In this document: one piece after another, positions 8,485-18,698 of the stretch
Position numbering within the stretch: the stretch's first letter is position 1
How the letters are laid out: each line of letters begins with the position of its first letter
Assembly (NCBI GenBank): GCA_963702495.1
Contig: CAVPDA010000015.1
Coordinates: forward strand, 62,001-126,000
Length of the DNA: 64,000 nt
Direction of reading: 5' to 3'
Source: CAVPDA01 sp963702495
Lineage (GTDB): Bacteria > Pseudomonadota > Gammaproteobacteria > Burkholderiales > Rhodocyclaceae
The notes under the pieces: model-generated
The model's database searches: none
What the model saw: the letters and a program-made list of their open reading frames with translations, nothing else
Told to the model about the DNA's origin: nothing
Translations under genes and position numbers: made by a program

Positions 8485-8650
8485 ACGCTGCTGCGTGCGG
8501 CCCGGCGCACCTCGCCCGTGGCGTCGGCATCGCGCCGCGGCGGCGTCATCACGCTGAAGGTTTGGCCACGACGTCCGATAGAATGGGGCATGGCCCGATG
8601 CCGGTCGCCTTGCCGGCCGAACACGGGATCGTTCCGACCACCCGACCGCC

Positions 8651-11377
8651 ATGGATCAGCTCGACTGGATGCAGATGCCGCTTTGGATACTGGGAGCGCT
8701 GCTGTTCCTCTTCGCGGCGCGCTATGCCGTCCTGCTCGAGTTGCTGCTGCGCCTGCGCTTCGAGGCCGGGCGCTCGATCCTCATTGCGCGCGAGAAGCTG
8801 CCTGCGTCGGTGCGGGAGATACTCGACCTGGCGAAACCCCGGCTCGAGGCGCTGGGGTTCGAGCGGCGCCTGACGCAGGCGATCTGGAACGGCCTCGTTT
8901 CCACGCGCGACAAGCCGCTGTTCGCCGACGTGTACTTCCATCCGGCGACGCGCTGCCATGCCGCCGTCCTGCCGGCCGAAGAGCCCGAGCCGGGCGCGCT
9001 CTATTCCGTCGAATTCCTGAGCTGCTACGCCGACGGCCGCCTGCTGGCCACCCTCAACCGCCGCCTGCACACCATTCCCCTCCTGCCGCCCGAGTGGCTG
9101 GCCGATGATCGCTATCTCGCCACCGTCGAAGAGCAGTGGGCGCTGCACCAGGAACGGCTGACGGCGTCCGGTGAGACGCAGACCATCGACGACCCGGCCG
9201 AAGTCTGGCGCCGTACCCAGAAGTTGCACAGCGGTTATCTGCGGCACCTGGACGAAGCGCGCATGGCACGGCCGACGCGCGAGCCGGGGGAGTGGCGCTT
9301 CACCCTGCGCGGTGCGTGGCGCTTCCTGCGCCAGCTTGTCGCCGGTGCGCAACGCGCCGCTGCGACACGGCCGCAACCGGCGGGGGAGTCAACGCGCGCC
9401 AAGGCGCTGGCGGACGCGTTCGCCTTTGCCCGATCGATGGCTGCGGTGGACAACGCGCCGGCCAACTGGCTGGGGAAGCTGCTGCTGTTCGGCGTCAGCG
9501 CCGTGCTGGGAGCGATCGCCTTCGGCGTCGCCTGGTCCTGGCAGATCGTGCCGCTGCTGCTCGCCGTGCTCCTGTTCCACGAGATGGGCCACCTCGCGGC
9601 CATGCGGCTATCGGGTTATCGCGATCTCAACGTGTTCTTCATTCCCTTCCTCGGCGCTGCCGCCACCGGCCGCAAGGACGACGCCACGCCGTGGCAGCGG
9701 CTGTTCGTCTACCTCGCCGGACCGGTCCCGGGGCTGATCCTGGGGGCGGCCTGCATCTACTACGCGTTCGAGACTACCGGGGCGGTGCAATCCTGGCTGA
9801 TCCAGTTCGGCGCCCTGGCCTTGGCGCTCAATTTCTTCAATCTCCTGCCTTTCCTCCCGCTCGACGGCGGCCGGGTGGTGGAGACGCTGCTGTTCACCCG
9901 CTTTCCGCGGCTGCGGGTGGTATTCGTCGCGGTCAGCAGCGCGCTGCTGATGGCCGGCGGGTTCTACACCGGCGATTGGCTGCTGATCCTGATTGGTGCG
10001 CTCCTCGCGTTCGCCATTCCCGCCGACCTGCGCGTGGCGCGTCTGGCACAGGCGGTGCGGCTGAGCGGCGTGAATGTGGCGGAGCGCAAGCGCGCGCTGC
10101 GGTCGCTGTTCGGCGTGCTGGCGCGCAGCGGTCGCACGGCGAAGCTCAATTTCCCGCAGCGCGTGCAGACGGCGAAGGCGGCACTGCCCCTGGTCATGCA
10201 GCGCGTGCCGCGACCTCTCGAAACGCTGGCGGGGATGGCACTCTATGTCTTGATCGTCGCGGCGCCGGTGGCTGCGTTCGTCGTCTTGGACGCGGAGGTG
10301 CGCATCGGCGGACCGGAAGTGATCCTGGATGCCGCGCTGCGCGATCGGGCCGCCGTTCCCCGCACTCCGGACTGGGAGGCCCGCGTCGCCGCAGCCCCGG
10401 ATGCGGCGGCGCTGTGGCAGGTACTGACAGACGCCGGCCGCTGGCATGAGGACGCGGAGGAATACGTTGCCGCGCGGGGCTATTACAAGCGGGCGCTGGA
10501 GGTCGCGGAGGATTTTCCGGCAGGAGACCTGCGGACGGTGGACACGCTCATCGCTCGGGCGCGCGTGACCGAACACCCGGCGCGCGCGGTCGAACTCTAC
10601 AACGAAGCCATGGCCGCCTTGAGCGACGCCCAGGGACGCGATCGGCTGCGCGTCGCCGACGTCCTCGAAGCGCTATACCTGCTGCAGACCGACGCGTCGC
10701 CGGAAGCGCGCATCGCCCGCCTGCAGCATGCGCTGGCGATACGGGAGTCCCTGCCCGATGCGGCCGACTACCGGCTCTACGCAACGCGCCGCGAACTGGC
10801 GCTCCTGCTCGACAGCGCCGGTGATGTCGCGGGCAGCGAGGCGCTGCTGCGGCAAAGCCTCGCGCCGCTGCCCGGTGCGCCGGCGCCGGATGATCGCTGG
10901 TCGAGGCTGCCCTATCACGACCTCGCCTGGTTCCTCATGCTCCACGGGCGTGCCGCCGAGGCCGAAGCGCTGCTGCAGTCGATGCCTGCTGCGCCGGGCG
11001 ATGCGTCCGCGGCCACGGGCGCGGAGGCCAGCCTGCGGACCGCCCTCGCCTGGGCACGCATGCTCCAGGGCAAACACCAGGAGGCGGCGGTGATTCTGGA
11101 GGAGTTGTTGCAGCGTTCCGGCGCAGCGCAACAGGCGGTACCCGGCGCCATGCCCCGGCTCGACTTTCTGCTCGACCTGGCCATTGTCGCGCGCAGGCGC
11201 GGCGATGCCGGAGCCGAGCAGAACTGGATGGGACAGGCCCGGGCGGTGCTGAAGGATCTGCCGGATTACGTCACGCAGGCGGTGAAGACGCAGCGCTACC
11301 CGGCGCTGATCCAATCCGCCCAGGGTTGGGAGTCCTTGCGCTGGAAGGCCCAGGCCGAGATGGCGGCGGCCCTGTGA
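8651..11377 (+). CDS. Membrane M50 (site-2 protease type) metallopeptidase with C-terminal TPR-like region
   Basis: The 908-residue protein has a hydrophobic segment near residue 10-30, a soluble N-terminal region, then a membrane block. That block contains LLFHEMGHLAAM (HExxH near residue 309) and NLLPFLPLDGGR near residue 400. These are the zinc ligands and third-ligand motif of M50 intramembrane proteases, with a GPVPG loop between. Another membrane segment lies near residue 535. From about residue 590 onward the sequence is soluble and built of helix pairs (YKRALEVAEDFP, EARIARLQHALAIRE, DSAGDVAGSEALLRQSL), resembling tetratricopeptide repeats. Such enzymes cleave membrane-embedded substrates; the TPR tail may recruit a partner. 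The substrate is unknown. Confidence 0.82.
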   Translation: MDQLDWMQMPLWILGALLFLFAARYAVLLELLLRLRFEAGRSILIAREKLPASVREILDLAKPRLEALGFERRLTQAIWNGLVSTRDKPLFADVYFHPATRCHAAVLPAEEPEPGALYSVEFLSCYADGRLLATLNRRLHTIPLLPPEWLADDRYLATVEEQWALHQERLTASGETQTIDDPAEVWRRTQKLHSGYLRHLDEARMARPTREPGEWRFTLRGAWRFLRQLVAGAQRAAATRPQPAGESTRAKALADAFAFARSMAAVDNAPANWLGKLLLFGVSAVLGAIAFGVAWSWQIVPLLLAVLLFHEMGHLAAMRLSGYRDLNVFFIPFLGAAATGRKDDATPWQRLFVYLAGPVPGLILGAACIYYAFETTGAVQSWLIQFGALALALNFFNLLPFLPLDGGRVVETLLFTRFPRLRVVFVAVSSALLMAGGFYTGDWLLILIGALLAFAIPADLRVARLAQAVRLSGVNVAERKRALRSLFGVLARSGRTAKLNFPQRVQTAKAALPLVMQRVPRPLETLAGMALYVLIVAAPVAAFVVLDAEVRIGGPEVILDAALRDRAAVPRTPDWEARVAAAPDAAALWQVLTDAGRWHEDAEEYVAARGYYKRALEVAEDFPAGDLRTVDTLIARARVTEHPARAVELYNEAMAALSDAQGRDRLRVADVLEALYLLQTDASPEARIARLQHALAIRESLPDAADYRLYATRRELALLLDSAGDVAGSEALLRQSLAPLPGAPAPDDRWSRLPYHDLAWFLMLHGRAAEAEALLQSMPAAPGDASAATGAEASLRTALAWARMLQGKHQEAAVILEELLQRSGAAQQAVPGAMPRLDFLLDLAIVARRRGDAGAEQNWMGQARAVLKDLPDYVTQAVKTQRYPALIQSAQGWESLRWKAQAEMAAAL

Positions 11378-11444
11378 CCGGCTGCGCGCGAAGCCGTCCG
11401 CATGCCATGCGAATGGCCTGGGCCTCGCGTTCCGTTGGCCACGC

Positions 11445-12179
11445 TCAATGCTGCAGGATCTTCGACAGAAAGAGCTGCGCCCGCTCCGAGCGCGCCTTGC
11501 CGAAGAAGTCGTCCTTGGTCGCGTCCTCGACGATGCGTCCCTGGTCCATGAAGATGACGCGGTGGGCCACCTTGCGGGCGAAGCCCATTTCGTGGGTCAC
11601 CACCATCATGGTCATGCCTTCCTTCGCCAGTTCCACCATCACGTCCAGTACCTCGTTGATCATCTCCGGATCGAGGGCGGAAGTGGGCTCGTCGAACAGC
11701 ATGCAGATCGGATCCATGGACAGCGCGCGGGCGATCGCCACCCGCTGCTGCTGACCGCCGGAGAGCTGTCCCGGGAACTTGCGGGCGTGGGCCTTCATGT
11801 CGACGCGCTCCAGCATCTTCAGGCCGCGCGCCATGGCCTCCTCCCGGCTGCGCCCCAGCACCTTGATCTGCGCCAGGTTGAGATTGTCGGTGATGCTCAT
11901 GTGGGGAAACAGTTCGAAATGCTGGAACACCATGCCGACATGGGCGCGCAGCTTGGACAGGTTCGTTTTCGGGTCGGTCAGCGACACGCCATTGACGACG
12001 ACATCGCCCTGCTGGAACGGCTCCAGGCCGTTCACGCACTTGATCAGCGTCGATTTGCCGGAACCCGACGGTCCGCACACCACCACCACCTCGCCCTTGT
12101 CGATGCGGGTGGTGCACTCGGTGAGCACCTGGAACTGGCCGTACCACTTGGAGATATTCTTGATCTCGATCATGCTCAT
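11445..12179 (-). CDS. gltL: Glutamate/aspartate ABC transporter ATP-binding protein
   Basis: This is a 244-residue polar amino acid ABC ATPase. Walker A is CGPSGSGKST near residue 37, the signature is LSGGQQQRVAIARAL, and Walker B is CMLFDEPTSALDPE. It powers the GltJK permease in the cytoplasmic membrane. The ATG at 12179 overlaps the stop of gltK by four bases (ATGA). It is the last gene of the minus-strand glt operon and lies convergent to the M50 protease gene, 67 bases away. Confidence 0.94.
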   Translation of the reverse strand: MSMIEIKNISKWYGQFQVLTECTTRIDKGEVVVVCGPSGSGKSTLIKCVNGLEPFQQGDVVVNGVSLTDPKTNLSKLRAHVGMVFQHFELFPHMSITDNLNLAQIKVLGRSREEAMARGLKMLERVDMKAHARKFPGQLSGGQQQRVAIARALSMDPICMLFDEPTSALDPEMINEVLDVMVELAKEGMTMMVVTHEMGFARKVAHRVIFMDQGRIVEDATKDDFFGKARSERAQLFLSKILQH

Positions 12180-12857
12180 TGCGCGAACCTCTGCTGCAGG
12201 CGCTTGACGGTCAATGACAGGGTGTAGGAGACGGCGAAATAGCACACCGCGGCGAAGCAATACATCTCCACCAGACGGCTGTCGCGCTGTGCCACCTTGC
12301 TTGCGGCGCCGAGCAGGTCGGTCACCGACAGCACGTAGACCAGCGAAGTGTCCTGGAACAGGATGATGGTCTGGGTGAGCAATACCGGCGTCATGTTGCG
12401 GAAGGCCTGGGGCAGGATGACATGGCGCATCGACTGGCCGTAGGTCAGCCCCAGAGCGTAGCCGGCCGCCACCTGGCCGCGCGGGATGCTCTGGATGCCG
12501 GCGCGGATGATCTCGCAATAGTAGGCGGCCTCGAAGATGGTGAAGGTGATGAAGGCGGAGCGGTCGGGGCCGATCGAAACCGGGGTCGGGCTGTTGGTGA
12601 TCCACTGGGCGATCAGCGGCACCAGGAAATAGAACCAGAAGATCACCAGGATCAGCGGCGTGGAGCGCAGCAGGTTCACATAGATCGACGCCGGCCAGTA
12701 CAGGATCTTGAGTCGAGGACAGCCGCGCCATCGCCAGCAGCGTGCCGATCACGATGCCGCCGGCCATGGCCACCAGCGTCAGGGTGACGGTGTATTGCAG
12801 TCCTTTCCACAGGTAGGGCAGCGAGCGCTGGATGACGTCGAAATCGAAGTCGTACAT
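12176..12857 (-). CDS. gltK: Glutamate/aspartate ABC transporter permease (one-base frameshift)
   Basis: The N-terminal frame begins MYDFDFDVIQRSLPYLWKGL and reaches LAMARLSS; the family sequence continues only in another frame as LKILYWPASIYVNLLRS and then STPLILVIFWFYFLVPL. A single extra base at about 12713 (plus-strand T) explains the break. With it removed the gene encodes 226 residues, the normal GltK size. The protein would have five or so membrane helices and the EAA loop (AAGYALGLTYGQ...ILPQAFRNM). If real, the frameshift would inactivate an otherwise intact importer. Since several genes in this window show the same kind of defect, sequencing error is a strong alternative. Confidence 0.85.
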
Positions 12858-12868
12858 CGCGCGCCTCC

Positions 12869-13609
12869 TCAGTGTCCGCCGCCGGTGATGTAGCCCGGGA
12901 CGCGGCTGTGATTCTCGATCCACGCCATCAGCCGGTTCACCGTGAAGGCGACGATGACATAGAGCACGGTGGCGGCGGTGAAGGTCTCGAAACCCTGGAA
13001 GGTGTACTCGTTCATGGCCCGCGCCTGGGCCGTCAGTTCCAGCAGGCCGATCGTCAGCGCTACCGATGAATTCTTGAAGATGTTCATGAATTCCGAAGTC
13101 AGCGGCGGAATGATGATGCGCAATGCCATCGGCAGCAGCACGTGACGGTAGGCCTGGGGCAGGGTGAGACCGAGCGCCTGGGCCGCCATTTTCTGGCCGC
13201 GCGGCAGCGAGTTGATGCCGGCGCGCACCTGCTCCGCCACCCGGGCCGAGGTGAAGAAGCCGAGGGCGACGACCGCCGTGACGAACTCCGGGTTGGGCAG
13301 ATCCTGCTTGAGCCAGCGGTCGACGGACTGGGGCAGGAACTCCGGCAGCACGAAGAACCACAGGAACATCTGCACCAGCAGGGGGATGTTGCGGAACAGT
13401 TCGACGTAGGCGTTGCCGAGCCGGGCCGCCCATTTCACCGGTGCGGTTCGCACGACGCCGACCACCGCGCCGAGAGCGAGGGCCATGACCCACGCCAGCA
13501 GCGAGGTGGCGACAGTCCAGCCGAGACCGGAAACCAGCCATTCCCAGTAGACTCCCTCGCCGGCGGCAACCGGCTCCCAGAAGATGTGCCAGTTCCAGTT
13601 GTAGTTCAT
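12869..13609 (-). CDS. gltJ: Glutamate/aspartate ABC transporter permease
   Basis: This 246-residue polar amino acid permease starts MNYNWNWHIFWEPVAAGEG, the usual GltJ N terminus with a WLVSGLGWTV membrane entry. The EAA motif lies near residue 145 (AAQALGLTLPQAYRHVLLPMALR). It has five or six membrane segments and pairs with GltK to form the channel. It is preceded by gltI and followed 11 bases later by gltK. The terminator-like hairpin in the gltI-gltJ gap probably lowers its expression relative to the binding protein. Confidence 0.94.
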   Translation of the reverse strand: MNYNWNWHIFWEPVAAGEGVYWEWLVSGLGWTVATSLLAWVMALALGAVVGVVRTAPVKWAARLGNAYVELFRNIPLLVQMFLWFFVLPEFLPQSVDRWLKQDLPNPEFVTAVVALGFFTSARVAEQVRAGINSLPRGQKMAAQALGLTLPQAYRHVLLPMALRIIIPPLTSEFMNIFKNSSVALTIGLLELTAQARAMNEYTFQGFETFTAATVLYVIVAFTVNRLMAWIENHSRVPGYITGGGH

Positions 13610-13704
13610 CTGTTTCCCCGGGGAGGACGCGCATTCTGAGGCGCACGGACGCAGATGCTAAGCTGAAATGGGCGCCTTGGGGAGAAGTCCGGCGCACGGT
13701 ATTC

Positions 13705-13766
13705 GGCGGGCATGGCCCGCCCTACGCGGCATCGAGCCAGATGTCGTAGGGCGGGCCGTGCCCGCC
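13705..13766. repeat. REP-like inverted pair in the gltI-gltJ gap
   Basis: GGCGGGCATGGCCCGCCCTAC at 13705-13724 (approximate edges) and GTAGGGCGGGCCGTGCCCGCC at about 13746-13766 are inverted copies, each also self-complementary. The same family recurs at 35683-35880, 45666-45718 and 50102-50245. It can form a long stem in RNA and may also stabilise upstream gltI mRNA. Confidence 0.75.
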
Positions 13767-13775
13767 GCCGCCCCA

Positions 13776-13801
13776 AGAAAAATCGGGGGCGAGCCCCCGA
13801 T
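13776..13801 (-). terminator. Intrinsic terminator between gltI and gltJ
   Basis: On the minus strand ATCGGGGGC pairs with GCCCCCGAT around a two-base loop (13782-13801) and is followed directly by a run of five T residues. It lies 27 bases past the gltI stop. Partial termination here would give more periplasmic binding protein than permease, a known arrangement in amino acid ABC operons. Confidence 0.8.
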
Positions 13802-13827
13802 CTGCTTCGCCGCGCTTCAGGAATTCG

Positions 13828-14721
13828 TCAGATGCCCTTGTCGTTGGGATTCTTGAATGCTTCGCGCAACTGGCTGCCGAGAGGCAGGTTGAGATTGATG
13901 CCCTTGGGCGGGATCGGCGACATGAACCATTTGTTGTAGATCTTCTCCGCCTCGCCGCTCTTCATCAACGCGCTCAGGGTGTCGTCCACCACCTTCTTGA
14001 ACTGCGGGTCGTCCTTGCGCAGCATCACGCCGTAGGGCTCGACGCGCAGGGCCTCGCCGACGATGACGAAGTCCTTGGGGTTCTTGGAATTGGCAATCAG
14101 GCCGGCGAGCAGGATGTCGTCCATGACGAAAGCGGCGGCGCGGTCGGTTTCCACCATCAGGAACGACTCGGCGTGGTCCTTGCCGTAGAGGTTCTTGACA
14201 TCGATGCTCTTGCCCTTCTCGTGTTCCCGGATCAGTCGATCCGAGGTGGTGCCGGTGGTGGTCACCACCGCCTTGCCATTCAGATCCGACAGGCTCTTCA
14301 CGCCGGAGCTGGCCTTGGTCACCATGCGGATCTCGGTGACATAGTAGGAGACGCCGAAGGCCACCTGCTTCTGCCGCTCCAGGGAATTGGTGGTCGATCC
14401 GCATTCCATGTCGATGGTGCCGTTGGTCATGAGCGGAATGCGCGTCTGCGAGGTGACCGGGTTCAGCTTCACCTGCAGGCTGGGCAGGTTGAGCTGCTTC
14501 TTCACCGCATCGACGAGCTTGGAGCACAGGTCCATGGCATAGCCGATGGGCTGCTGCTTGTCGTCGAGGTAGGAGAAGGGAATCGACGACTCCCGGTGTC
14601 CGATGACGATGGTATTGGTGTCCTTGATCTTCTTCAGCGTGCCGGCGAGTTCCTGCGCCAGAGCGGGAGCGGCGAGAAAGGAACAGGCAACGGCGGCGGC
14701 GAGAATCTTCTGCATGACCAT
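13828..14721 (-). CDS. gltI: Glutamate/aspartate periplasmic binding protein
   Basis: The 297-residue precursor has a signal peptide (MQKILAAAVACSFLAAPALA, cleaved before QELAG) and the type-II solute-binding fold of GltI: DTNTIVIGHRESSIPFSYLD, NGTIDMECGSTTNS and GEALRVEPYGVMLRKDD. It captures glutamate/aspartate in the periplasm for GltJKL. The ATG at 14721 has AGGAG at a good distance upstream; a second ATG two codons later is an alternative start. It is the first gene of the minus-strand operon. Confidence 0.95.
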   Translation of the reverse strand: MVMQKILAAAVACSFLAAPALAQELAGTLKKIKDTNTIVIGHRESSIPFSYLDDKQQPIGYAMDLCSKLVDAVKKQLNLPSLQVKLNPVTSQTRIPLMTNGTIDMECGSTTNSLERQKQVAFGVSYYVTEIRMVTKASSGVKSLSDLNGKAVVTTTGTTSDRLIREHEKGKSIDVKNLYGKDHAESFLMVETDRAAAFVMDDILLAGLIANSKNPKDFVIVGEALRVEPYGVMLRKDDPQFKKVVDDTLSALMKSGEAEKIYNKWFMSPIPPKGINLNLPLGSQLREAFKNPNDKGI

Positions 14722-15057
14722 GGGTTCTCCTTGACGCAAAGGGGACGGCGCATGTAAGAGCAGAAAATACCACGAGTCGGCGGCATGCGGTGGCTTGCGC
14801 GGCGACGGAACCGCCGCGCCGCAGGTGCGTCCACGGCGGGCCAGGGGCGGCGCCACGATTCATCGGCGCCGGTGTCCAGGGGCGCGACCGGCCACCTCGA
14901 ACTGGGAGCCACCGTCGAAGTCGGCGCCCGCTGGTGCGAACCTTTGGCGTTCAACTGCGTCCAATCTTCGCTAACAAAAAAATCGCAATGGGGCGGCTGC
15001 GACATGAGTTGACAACGGCATGTCTGGCCCCAGATTCCCAACCCTAGGAGAGAAATC
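14722..15057. other. Divergent intergenic region gltI / small secreted protein
   Basis: No gene is supported in these 336 bases. Near the right end TTGACA at 15009-15014 could be a -35 element for the plus-strand gene, but the hexamer 17 bases downstream (AGATTC) is a weak -10. AGGAGA just before 15058 is the ribosome binding site of that gene. The A-rich patch at about 14980-14990 stands out from the GC-rich surroundings. Confidence 0.4.
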
Positions 15058-15381
15058 ATGACGAAACAACTATCGCTCAGTCTGCTTCGCAACGTTCTGG
15101 TGGTCGGCGCGGTAACCCTGGCGCCACTGACCGCCGCTCAAGCTACAAGTCCTCTCGGCTTCGATATTCCCGACACCGTTGCCGGTGGCGGGCATGGTCC
15201 GATGCACTCGGATACCCTTTCTGCCGGTCCGGCAGGAATCAGTCCGCTGGGATTCGAACTCCCCGCGCCTGCACCGCGCGGAGCGCAAGGGCCCGTTCGC
15301 TCTGAAACCGCAAGTTACGGCGCCGCCGACCAGAGCTGGTTGCGGCGCCTCGCCGGGATCGGCGGTAGCGACACGTTCTGA
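15058..15381 (+). CDS. Small secreted protein with repeated SPLGF motif, unrecognised
   Basis: This 107-residue precursor has a signal peptide (about residues 1-29, ending LTAAQA) after a basic start MTKQLSLSLLRN. The mature part carries two copies of a short unit: SPLGFDIPD followed by GGGHGPMHSDT, and SPLGFELPA followed by GAQGPVRSET. I do not know the family. The start is set by AGGAGAG upstream. It is probably monocistronic, with a 12-base-arm hairpin 21 bases after the stop. A periplasmic or extracellular location is inferred from the signal peptide; no cysteine is present to suggest a lipoprotein. Confidence 0.75.
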   Translation: MTKQLSLSLLRNVLVVGAVTLAPLTAAQATSPLGFDIPDTVAGGGHGPMHSDTLSAGPAGISPLGFELPAPAPRGAQGPVRSETASYGAADQSWLRRLAGIGGSDTF

Positions 15382-15401
15382 CCGTCTCGCCTGACTGCAC
15401 C

Positions 15402-15430
15402 GGCCGCGGCGGACTCCATCCGCCGCGGCC
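15402..15430 (+). terminator. Strong hairpin after the small secreted gene
   Basis: GGCCGCGGCGGA at 15402-15413 and TCCGCCGCGGCC at 15419-15430 form a perfect 12-base stem with a five-base loop, 21 bases after the stop at 15381. There is no T run on either side, so it may be a rho-assisted terminator or an mRNA-stabilising structure. Confidence 0.55.
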
Positions 15431-15739
15431 GTAACCTCGGCTGCGAAACGCGGCCGCGGAGCGAGGAGTCCGGGGGCGCCTGTGGAGTACCGCAGCGCGC
15501 CCCACTCCCGACATCCGACTGCGCCCACCGCGGGACGGCGCCTGTGCCGCCTCGGCGCCGATGACCCTGCCACGATGCCGCCCGCCGGCGCACCCCATCA
15601 TTGCTTGTCCGCAGTATTTGAACGACGTTGACCTGGATCATGGGTCTGCGGCGGCCGCTCTATACCATCCTGCGCGAAGTCTCGCCGCCTGTTGCCGACA
15701 TGGACAACGGCCGAGGTTGTCGCGGGGGATCCGGCGTAG
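15431..15739. other. Intergenic region without a supported gene
   Basis: About 300 GC-rich bases between the hairpin and the next plus-strand gene. Short open frames occur on both strands but none has a good start, family motif or codon pattern. I see no convincing promoter hexamers. Confidence 0.4.
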
Positions 15740-16599
15740 ATGCGTCTGCTGCTCGTCTTTGCTTCGATACTATGCACGCTGGCGAGCGCCGGCCGCTGCG
15801 TTGCCGCGCCTGCCGACACGCAGCCGACCAACGGCCGCAACCCCGGCCTGAGCGTTCGCGTCGAGGGAGGCGGCTGGGGCAGCGTGCGCAAGGAGCGGAT
15901 CGAGGCCGTGCTGTATTTGGTCGCCGACGAACTGCTGGGGCGAATGCCGGAGAGGCTGACGGCGCCGATCGTCGTGACGCACACGAACTCGAATCCGGTT
16001 GCCCTGTACGACAGGGGGCAGGACGGGGAATACTTGGTCCAGCTCCACGCCAGCGATGGGCGATGGCACCTTTACGCCTACGAATTCGCCCACGAGCTCT
16101 GCCACATCATGTCGAATTTCTCGGAGAACGCGAGTTCCGGCAGCGACAAGTACAATCAGTGGTTCGAGGAAGCCCTGTGCGAGACCGCCTCGCTGTTCAC
16201 ACTGAGGAACCTCGCCGCGAAATGGGAGACATCCCCGCCTTTTCCGGAATGGACCGCGCAGGCACAGGATCTGCGCCGTTTCGCCGATCGTCTCCTCGAC
16301 GAGGGGCATCGCCGTCTGCCGCCCCAGACGCCGCTCTCCGCCTGGCTTCGCGACAATGAGGAGCGCCTGCGTGGCGATCCCTACCAGCGCGAGAAGAACG
16401 AACTCGTGGCGAATCTATTGTTGCCGCTGTTTCAGAGCGACCCGCGGCGCTGGGACGCGCTGTGCTACCTCAACCTCCATCCTGCGGACGGGGGCAACGA
16501 TCTGCGGCAGTACCTGCGCAACTGGTACGACAACGCCCCGCCGGAACATCGGGACTTCATTTTTTCCGTGCTCGATCTCCTTGGTGTGTCGGAGGTGAT

Positions 16600-18561
<1,962 letters not shown>

Positions 18562-18698
18562 GATGGTTTCCGATGCGGCGAATTCCTATCACATATGTCC
18601 TGCCGGCTTCCGCTTCAAGCCGCCTCGGGCGAAAATGCAGGTGCCTGCGAACCGGGACTCGGCCGCCCGGTCATGGGGATCTCGCCGCGATGGCGCCA

